From Malachius bipustulatus (taxonomy: Eukaryota; Arthropoda; Insecta; Coleoptera; Melyridae), in assembly GCA_910589415.1 (NCBI GenBank), contig OU342632.1, positions 19,905,507 to 19,969,506 on the forward strand: a stretch of 64,000 nt of DNA. Direction: 5' to 3'. The translations under genes were made by a program, and so were the position numbers. Positions within the stretch are counted from its first letter, which is position 1. Each line of letters opens with the position of its first letter. The notes under the pieces were generated by a model. It saw nothing but the letters and a program-made list of their open reading frames with translations, was not told the origin of the DNA and ran no database searches. Below, piece by piece: positions 57,234-64,000 of the stretch.

Positions 57234-58147
57234 CACTGTGTCCGGATATAGGCCCGGTTTATATAATTTGAGAAAAAGTTGAGCAATCAGAAGTACAATG
57301 CAATGGCACAGAGATATTTGAAAATTATTGTTATTTTCGAGTTATTTTGAAAAAAAACATAATTTTCCATTTTAGTTTTCCTCATTTATTGACATTATTA
57401 TTGAAGATGCAGAAAAACTATTATAACTACATTTTCATTGCAGCTTTTAACCAGCTTTATTTTTGCGATGTCAGTTTTTTTTTTATCTGACAATTCATAT
57501 TGGCACTTAACTTCGATTTTTTAAATACGGACCTGGATTTGGAAAATTGAAAGATATTTTAATTCTTGCTACACATTGTGGTTCAAACGTGTTTCGGGCC
57601 TTAGCTATTGAAATAATCAGTTTAATTTCACCTTAATACGGACCTGTGCTTTTATTAAATTTCTTGAACTTGTACCTATTACTCATCGTCATCACAATCC
57701 GACAAGTGTAAATGTAGCTATAGTCCGAAACACGTTTGAAGCAATACGGTGGCATATCTTTAAATTCAGAATTAAAATATCCTTCAATTTTTGTAATAAA
57801 AAATCCAGGTCCGTGTATTTAAAAAATCGAAGTTCATTCCGGTCCTGCAAAAATGAATCGTGGGATAAAAAATACTGACATCGCACAAACTGCAATGAAA
57901 ATGTGATATTATCAGTTTTTCCCAATCTTCCATAACAAACGTCAATAAATCAGAAAAAACGAAAATTGAAAATTTAGGTTTTTAAAAATAATTCAAAAAT
58001 CAAATTAAATGTTCGAAATCTCTTGCTGCCATTGAATTATTGTCCTTCTGGTTGCCCAACTATCTTTCTTTCTTATTTTCTTTTTCTTTCTCCTTATTCA
58101 TCTTTTTTCTTTCTTTTCTTTCTCATTCCTATCTTGGACACAGTGTG
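57234..58147. mobile_element. Nested foldback element with CACTGTGTCC ends
   Basis: CACTGTGTCCGGATATAGG at 57234 is mirrored by a right end reading TCTTGGACACAGTG at about 58133-58146. Blocks such as TCAGAAGTACAATGCAATGG, TTATTGACATTATTATTGAAGATG, CATTTTCATTGCAG, TCGATTTTTTAAATACGGACCTGG and CAAACGTGTTTCGG have inverted partners in reverse order up to about 58050. The arms are about 350-400 bp. A polypyrimidine tract (58062-58136, mostly TTTC/TTCT) in the right arm has no left partner and looks like a later expansion. Confidence 0.75.
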
Positions 58148-58377
58148 TTTTGAAAACAGTTCTTAGGTACTACGAAAAAAATGAAGAAAATAGGTACCTA
58201 CCGTTTTTGGTCTAAATTGAACAAGCAATCTTTTAAAATCATAAAAATTGTATTTTATGGTCAGTGACGTAGAAATAATTTAAAAAATTTTATCACTGAG
58301 AGTGCTGATATGTAGAACCAATAGTTATTTAGATACATATTCGAAAATTTCAAATTATACCAGTGAACTATTTATTT

Positions 58378-58540
58378 TATTTATTTATTTATTTATTTAT
58401 TTATAGAGTAAGGTCATCCAACAGATCACAATAATGACTCAATATAGGATGACACAACTTAACAATACAACAATACAAAAACATCAGTCTCAAAACAACA
58501 GAACAACAGAACTAATTTTAATAATTAAAAAAAAACTGTT
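58378..58540 (-). mobile_element. 3' end of a LINE (minus strand) with TAAA-type tail
   Basis: About eight ATTT repeats (58378-58405) adjoin GAGTAAGGTCATCCAACAGA and downstream CA-rich sequence. Read on the minus strand this is a short 3' region ending in a TAAA simple repeat, a common LINE 3' terminus. No coding part remains. Confidence 0.5.
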
Positions 58541-58681
58541 TTTTCCTTTAAACTTCAACAAAAATTAGAACTACGCGTATCTCAAAAACCCAAAGCTCCG
58601 AGGACTATTATTTTTTCAGAAGACTAATGTTTTATTTAACGCTCCTGGCATTTTGACAGATAAAATATGGACCACCCTGTA

Positions 58682-59642
58682 GATATAGGTATACCGTATT
58701 TGAAAATGACTTTAAAACAGCTTTCTATTGCTGAAATAGGTAGGTATGCCGAAAAAAATCAAAAATCCATATTTTTGCTATAATATTTTTTTTATTATTA
58801 TTTTTGTTAGTTAACAGAAGTCATTATGAGCTATCGATTTGGCATTATTTTGCGTCTTTTAATGGACACCATATTGTTTTGTCATGTCATAATGTCAGGT
58901 ATAAAAATGTTAATTTAGGTACCCAAAAAATCTATAAAACAATTTTTTCTTTTTTGAATTTTTGGTTTATTTTCGAAAAGAAGAAGAAAATATTTTCACC
59001 GAATGACGTCATAAACAAAAACCGTTCACCGAAAAACCATAAGGTCGTAAACATCGTTTTCAAGATAACAGGGTGTCAAACTTAAAAAAAAAGTTAGGTC
59101 GAGACTGTATGTTAGAAATTCAGAGATTGAAATGTCTACCAGGAACAAAGAACTGGGGTGGGGAGAATTTTGAATTTTTGGCTTTCGCAGCTAACTAGGT
59201 ACTTATATTTACTCAATAAAAAAAAATGAAAAAATCCCAATCTTCATTAAAACTATCTCAAAAACGTAGCCTCTAATCAAAATCTTGCTTGAGTAACTTT
59301 CTTCCCTATATTGACCATGGAATTGATTGTTTTTGCAAATTCAGTTGCGTAGAAGATGGAGAGGTAAAGTGGGGCGACCTTCCAGTATCTTCACTCCTGC
59401 GTAGACATTTCACTCTCGGAATTTTTCACATACTGTATCTGGATCTGCATTTGTCTACACCAAATTGCATCAAAATATTTCGTACGATTTCCAAAACACA
59501 AAATAAACTAACATTTTTTTATGAAAGGTTGACATCCCATCCAATGTGTCTTGAAACCGATGCATTTAGGGACATATATAATTATTAGTCCCTCAGGGGA
59601 TCTCCTGTATAATTTACGGTACTTTTTACTACATTTTTCAGA
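58682..59642. other. Unassigned DNA
   Basis: No gene recognised. A solitary ACAGGGTGTCAAAC at about 59069 is another tip-like motif. Confidence 0.3.
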
Positions 59643-60110
59643 TACAGGGTGTCAAAAAAAATTTTTTTTTTTTTTACAGTTTTTAAAAATTCTCGAGAAC
59701 CGTTTTTTGAGACGCACAACTCAGCTTTTGTACCTTTTAAATACAAATTCAGTTTGTTTCATGTGCCATTTGGGGGGATCTCAGGAATGAGAGAAGTTTT
59801 TTGCCCTTCATTTTCAGATACATTGTTTGAAACATCCAAAGCGAGTTTTTCATCGTAAATGGCCATTATTCTCTAAAACGACTCACTTATGTGTAGAAAA
59901 TATTGGCGGTTAAAACTACCCCTTTAAAATGTCAATTTGCCCATAGTGTCGTGGATATTAGGGACAAAAAACCCATGCACGCAACCCTAAAATCTTCGCC
60001 ACGCGCATCCGTACAAAAGCTGATTCTGTATCTTATACCTACGGTTCCCAAGATATCTTCAAAAGAACTGGAAAAATAATATTTTTTTTACACCCTATAT
60101 CTAAAAAACG
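59643..60110. repeat. Uninterrupted copy of the 39990-41020 repeat
   Basis: It begins TACAGGGTGTCAAAA, runs through CTCAGCTTTTGTACC, AATTCAGTTTGTTTCATGTG, CCATTTGGGGGGATCTCAG, CCAAAGCGAGTTTTTC and GTGTAGAAAATA, and ends near ACACCCTATAT (60095). It provides the pre-insertion state of the 39990-41020 copy. Overlapping frames at 59289-59858 are repeat translations. Confidence 0.6.
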
Positions 60111-60657
60111 GTGCATTTCCAGATACATGTTAATATACCGAAGTTTTTTGTTTATTTTTGATCAATCTCGCTTTAAAATTTTTCGCCATATTAAAGATAC
60201 ACCCTGTGTTGGAGGTATTATATTCCTTTTTTTATATTCAATGACATCCTGATGGTGTTCAAGTGATTTATACCCACCTCTATTCTTCTATAAATTTAGT
60301 CAAAATTAAACGGTGATGCTAACAAATTGAACAAGTTGCTTGTAGGAATGTATTTATTAGAGATAAATAAACAATTCGTATTCGCAGGAAATGATTTAAA
60401 GCAACATCGCCAGCAAACGATGCCCCAGCCCCAAGGTCGGGGAAGTCCCTGCCTTGCTCACATGCCATCAGTGAGCTCAAGTCGTCGACGAGTCTGGCAA
60501 TCTTGACGGTGTATTTGCATACAAAATTTAGATGTCTGTAGCGATAGTTCTGTAAAAATAGATAGTTCTGTGGGGCCAGAGTGTAATTATTTAAGTGAAA
60601 TTGTTCGTAATAAATTCAGAAGTAGGTACCCACCGATTACCTTTTAAAAGCGACGAG
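60111..60657. other. Unassigned DNA upstream of a candidate promoter
   Basis: A GC-richer patch at 60400-60510 is unexplained; it shows no coding frame. A further tip-like ACACCCTGTG lies at 60199. Confidence 0.3.
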
Positions 60658-60735
60658 TATAAATATCAGTGTCAGAAAACATCAATAAAATTTCAAGTGT
60701 CCTAAAACTTCAACAGCGTCCTTAATTTCTAATGT
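60658..60735 (+). promoter_or_regulatory. Candidate TATA promoter, short leader exon and splice donor
   Basis: TATAAATA (60658-60665) lies about 70 bp upstream of a strong donor GTAAGTA (60734). An insect initiator-like TCAGT is present, but only a few bases after the TATA box (60666). A start about 30 bp downstream of TATA would give a leader exon of about 45 nt ending in TTTCTAAT. This could be a distal first exon of prospero, about 1.4 kb upstream of its coding exon. Transcript data would be needed to confirm it. Confidence 0.25.
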
Positions 60736-61770
60736 AAGTACGTTATATATCTATTAAGTCTAGTTGTCTGAACATCTTCATAAGGATCATCATGCACTTT
60801 AACCTATAACTACGCTACTATTGATGGTCAAGTAGGCATTGAAAGACGCGCGGAAAAAGTTCACATTTGGAAATTTATGAAACGTCCTAAAAAAATCTTA
60901 ATTATCTATTAATTGGACCAGACTGTCAATAGCTACCATTTCTAATAGAACATTAGCCTTTCTGCAGTGATCCAAGTATAGGTATAGGTAATGCATGTAA
61001 AACCGGAAACGGATGCTAAGTAATCAATGGGCTCATCTCCGCCGGACAATCACACCTCGCAACCTTTCCGGTACCTCATCACACCGCTCTACTTAGTGCA
61101 ACAGTGATTTTTTAATACGCCGGTCTGACATATCATTGAAATTAGAGCCCTATCTATTATTACCGACATCGGAAGTCCACTCGAAAGCGAAATATAATTA
61201 TTCTTCGCCGACATTAAGATAATTTAGTTGAAATATTTGTAATTTTTTCTGATTGCGTAATCGTTCCATGTTTCCATCAGTTTACTTTTATGGGCATAGA
61301 TGGTCCGTGCACTCAATTAGAAATAACAGGGGTGGAGGCATAATTTACCGTGGCACACTCGCAGCACGAGACAGGAAATTAAACATTTTTTGTGAGTTCT
61401 TATAGTTTCCTTTGCGTCTAATTGTGATGACATGAGTTGTTTATTTGGGTCTTAAAAAACAATTAATATCAAGAAACGTTAACCGTCTGCAAGATTCTTA
61501 ACATTGTGAATAATTAATTATCATTTATATAGGAAAGTACTTATACCTACTTATATCACAATTTTTTTACTTTTCTCAAAAAATGGTCTACTATATGTAT
61601 CACGTTTTGGGTACCATCTCATTAATCGTTCAAGATAGGTAATATTTCCAGAAGATATTAAAGCCTTACAATATAAAAAAAATGTTAATCCTGATTATGA
61701 TAGATAAAGAAAAAAAAAGAACTTTCATTATGTTATTAGATAGTTTATGGTCGATTTTATTTATCGTTTT
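60736..61770. other. Proximal 5' flank of prospero
   Basis: No coding frame or clear repeat. The stretch 61014-61100 is GC-richer and unique-looking. Confidence 0.3.
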
Positions 61771-62072
61771 ATCGAGCACCTGCGAGAGAGCATACTGATA
61801 TCAGACGTAGGCCAGGTGAGATTATGTTTCGGGCTTTTAGCTTCAGGAGAGTTCTTCGCTCTACGATGGTCTACGGACAGACTGACTAGCTAGCTAGAGC
61901 TACTGGAACTCCTGAGCTAGCGGTAAAGCGCGGCGCTAGCGAGCGAGCGGCGTACTCAACAGTTGTTCCGCCGCAGGTGCTCGCCGAGTGGTCTTACCCC
62001 TGCGTTGTTCACGATGCCTCGTCCTCGTACTCGTACTTTTCGTTTCTAGCAGAGCGTTTCCTTTCTGTTTCA
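61771..62072 (+). promoter_or_regulatory. GC-richer upstream region of prospero with E-boxes
   Basis: Three CAGGTG/CACCTG E-boxes lie within about 200 bp (61777-61782, 61813-61818, 61974-61979). The motif is bound by E-protein/proneural and Snail-family factors. The second doubles as a possible splice donor (CAG/GTGAGA). An ATG at 62014 opens a 12-codon frame that would be an upstream ORF if this region is transcribed. It is either 5' leader or proximal promoter. Confidence 0.35.
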
Positions 62073-62073
62073 G
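62059..62073 (+). other. Probable 3' splice site of the prospero coding exon
   Basis: The pyrimidine-rich TTCCTTTCTGTTTCAG ends at AG 62072-62073, about 80 bp before the prospero ATG, so the coding exon may begin at 62074. The short upstream frame ATG-GGC-GAC-TAT-TCT-TAA (62082-62099) would then lie in the leader. Confidence 0.5.
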
Positions 62074-62152
62074 ATATTGACATGGGCGACTATTCTTAAA
62101 GTGGGGACAATCGCTGGAGGGGGGACCTGAACGACCAATAACGCTCCAACTT

Positions 62153-64000
62153 ATGATGTCATCGGAGGAGGAGACAGAGTTTGGCTTGTATACAGATAAA
62201 CTCCTGAAGAAATCCAAAAGAACTAGACAGCGCGTAGACGCCGGCGAGCCGCGTAATTCCTACTCTTCGATACCCAATTTCAGTTCGCGTCCGACCTTTC
62301 TCGGTGGTGGTAATAATATTTACGGCGCGATTTTTACCCAACACCAACAGTTCGGTCTCTTCGGACCGGGCTTCGCTCCTGCTAAGATGCTCAATGAGCT
62401 TCTGGGACGTCAGAAAAGCGAGTGCGGTGGAACTGACGGCGAGGACATTAAATTCGATTCAGTGATTCGGTGCGACGGAGGAGGCAGTCCTCCTTCGGGT
62501 GAGCAATTGGCGCATCACATGCTCCGCGACATTCTCCAGGGCCGCAAGCACGATTTCCTCACACTTGATAACGAAATGCGAAACGGCCAAGATCACATAA
62601 TCATCAATAACAACAACAACGAGCCTAAAACAGACACATCAGATCGGCAGGAGGTGGAAGTTTCCATGGCAATGAAAGACTGCTTGACGGATGCTAGCAA
62701 CCACGGAGAACGACAACAACAGGACCTCATGGAAGAAGCTCTTAACGGAATGGAAACGGACTCGCTTCCTTCACCGAAGGTGGAACCGGCCAGTCCTGCG
62801 AAACCCGAGGACGCAAAGAAAGCCCGCGTCGAAAATATTGTGTCGGGAATGCGTTCCAGTCCAGCTCCACTCCAGGTGAACGGATGCAAGAAACGTAAGT
62901 TATACCAACCGCAACAGCATGACAGTAAAGCAGACAGATACGTAGATGACGAGGAAGAAGATATTGAACCGATAAGACAAAAGAGAGTAGAAAAGAGTAT
63001 CTTGAAATCACAACTGAGAACAATGCAAGAGCAACTGGCTGAAATGCAACAAAAGTATGTGCAACTTTGTACTAGAGTCGAGCAAGGTTCGGAGGAAAGT
63101 CAGGAGATTGAAGAAATTCCCAGTGATAGTGAACAAAGTACTAAGATGAGATCGCCTCCAGGTTCTCCCATTCCAGTGAATACACCTACGCCTCAACCGC
63201 AGCCTCCTCCTACGTTGGCGCAACAGGTGAGCAAATTAAAGATAAGTCCTCCAGGTCCACATTTCCATAATGGAATTCTCCACGACCATCAGCACATGAC
63301 TAATGCAGCTGCTATGTATCTGGGAGTAAGTCATAAGCTCCTTATGGAACAGGAGGCACGACTAGCGAAAGAAGCCGCAGCTGCCGCTTCAGCAGCATCT
63401 ATCTCTAGTAGTGAATCGCAACAATCACAATCTTCAACCCATCAACAACAGAATCAGCAACCGCAACCGAAAACTCCGGAGAATATCTCAGACAGGCTAC
63501 AGCTGATGAGAAACATGACGCCCACGGGTACCGACTTGGAAGGCCTCGCTGACGCTCTAAAAACGGAAATAACGTCTTCATTGTCGAACTTGATCGACTC
63601 GATCTTAGCTCGATTTGTTTATCAAAGAAAATGCAAACAAACCGAAGCAGCCACAGCCGCAGAACAACTGAACAAGGACTTACTAATGGCCTCGCAATTA
63701 TTAGATAGAAAATCACCGAGGTCGAAAGCCGTGGAACGTCAGCAACCCCCTCAGCCTCCCGCATCGTCCCAGATGGTGAACGGGAACGGCCCGTGTCCCT
63801 CGATGATGCCCGTCTACAGTATGGCCAACATGCATCAGAAGCCGGATCTACACATTCGACCTCCGATGTTCCAGCCGCCGAAACCGCCCGGAATCAGTCA
63901 GGCACCCTTGTTCGCCATGAACCATCCTTTTTGCATGGGCAAGCAGGAAAACCCCGAACAGAACGAGGCGCTCAGTTTGGTAGTAACACCGAAAAAGAAG
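62153..64000 (+). CDS. pros: Prospero homeodomain transcription factor, N-terminal part
   Basis: This is the first 616 residues of a Prospero/PROX1 protein, a nuclear factor that controls neural and glial fate in insects. The frame is open to the window edge, and the C-terminal homeo-Prospero DNA-binding domain is not in view. Paired ATGs (62153, 62156) match the MMSSE start of fly Prospero; the second has A at -3. Visible landmarks are a basic stretch KKSKRTRQR (19-27) followed by VDAGEPRNSY (28-37), KMLNEL (78-83), KKRKLYQPQQ (246-255, likely nuclear localisation signal), an acidic DDEEEDIEP (265-273), a coiled coil about 280-305, and the conserved block LKTEITSSLSNLIDSILARF (469-488). Q-, A- and P-rich linkers lie between. 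GC content is clearly higher than the flank. Shadow frames on the minus strand are not genes. Confidence 0.95.
   Translation, partial: MMSSEEETEFGLYTDKLLKKSKRTRQRVDAGEPRNSYSSIPNFSSRPTFLGGGNNIYGAIFTQHQQFGLFGPGFAPAKMLNELLGRQKSECGGTDGEDIKFDSVIRCDGGGSPPSGEQLAHHMLRDILQGRKHDFLTLDNEMRNGQDHIIINNNNNEPKTDTSDRQEVEVSMAMKDCLTDASNHGERQQQDLMEEALNGMETDSLPSPKVEPASPAKPEDAKKARVENIVSGMRSSPAPLQVNGCKKRKLYQPQQHDSKADRYVDDEEEDIEPIRQKRVEKSILKSQLRTMQEQLAEMQQKYVQLCTRVEQGSEESQEIEEIPSDSEQSTKMRSPPGSPIPVNTPTPQPQPPPTLAQQVSKLKISPPGPHFHNGILHDHQHMTNAAAMYLGVSHKLLMEQEARLAKEAAAAASAASISSSESQQSQSSTHQQQNQQPQPKTPENISDRLQLMRNMTPTGTDLEGLADALKTEITSSLSNLIDSILARFVYQRKCKQTEAATAAEQLNKDLLMASQLLDRKSPRSKAVERQQPPQPPASSQMVNGNGPCPSMMPVYSMANMHQKPDLHIRPPMFQPPKPPGISQAPLFAMNHPFCMGKQENPEQNEALSLVVTPKKK

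Larger units (their letters stand above)
57023..58681. mobile_element. TACAGGGTGG-tipped element with a nested foldback
   Basis: TACAGGGTGG at 57023 is mirrored by CCACCCTGTA ending at 58681. Imperfect arms of about 100 bp follow: AGGAGCGTTTGAAAA and TTGGTCCTCAGAA on the left match, inverted, the region 58590-58650. Most of the interior is a second palindrome (57234-58147) and a LINE tail (58378-58540), so this is a composite of at least three insertions. Confidence 0.65.

Noticed and set aside
62159..63764. Several minus-strand frames opposite prospero
   Set aside because: They are shadows of the high-GC prospero coding frame; the plus-strand frame is conserved and continuous.

Overview
This window reads as insect nuclear DNA: AT-rich, intron-like and repeat-laden, with no bacterial gene organisation. 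The only gene I recognise as a host gene is at the right edge, where an open frame runs from 62153 to the window end. It encodes the N-terminal 616 residues of a Prospero/PROX1-type homeodomain transcription factor; the homeo-Prospero domain lies beyond the window. About 60 kb of 5' flank precede it with no other convincing host coding exon. I cannot name the species. The dispersed hexamer TAGGTA/TACCTA is very common here, as I recall from some hemipteran and lepidopteran genomes, but that is not diagnostic.

The 5' flank is dominated by mobile DNA. The main theme is a crowd of foldback elements: long, mostly imperfect palindromes whose tips begin TACAGGGTG and end CACCCTGTA. Clear examples lie at 3428-8028, 14591-15341, 40087-40611, 44759-45644 and 57023-58681, with more diverged relatives near 9178, 36766 and 59643. 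Several are nested in one another or in other repeats. One was split by an almost complete non-LTR retrotransposon (about 3751-7356) whose ORF2 still has intact endonuclease and reverse transcriptase motifs. Other mobile remnants are a rearranged RNase H-bearing LINE (44440-46618), a LINE reverse transcriptase relic (52076-52321) next to a 232-bp tandem array, a mariner/Tc1 transposase relic (55804-55915), a tRNA-derived SINE (23047-23245), and short palindromic MITEs (13173, 26279, 29823, 32391).

Two tandem arrays stand out: about nine copies of a 251-bp unit (18548-20800) and six copies of a 232-bp unit (50640-52015).

The most unusual structure is at 26499-26970. It is an insertion flanked by a 13-bp direct repeat, built of two identical 146-bp inverted arms around a 150-bp loop. 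On the minus strand that loop contains every conserved element of a minimal type-I hammerhead ribozyme with a very short stem III, the form known from Penelope-like elements and animal retrozymes. A decayed second hammerhead lies at 24037-24078 on the plus strand.

Candidate regulatory DNA includes a strong CTCF-like site (32065-32080), a GC-richer block with two CRE palindromes and an octamer (25163-25620), a GC-richer unique block with a short perfect hairpin (34520-35030), a possible TATA promoter and splice donor (60658-60735), and three CAGGTG E-boxes just upstream of the prospero exon.
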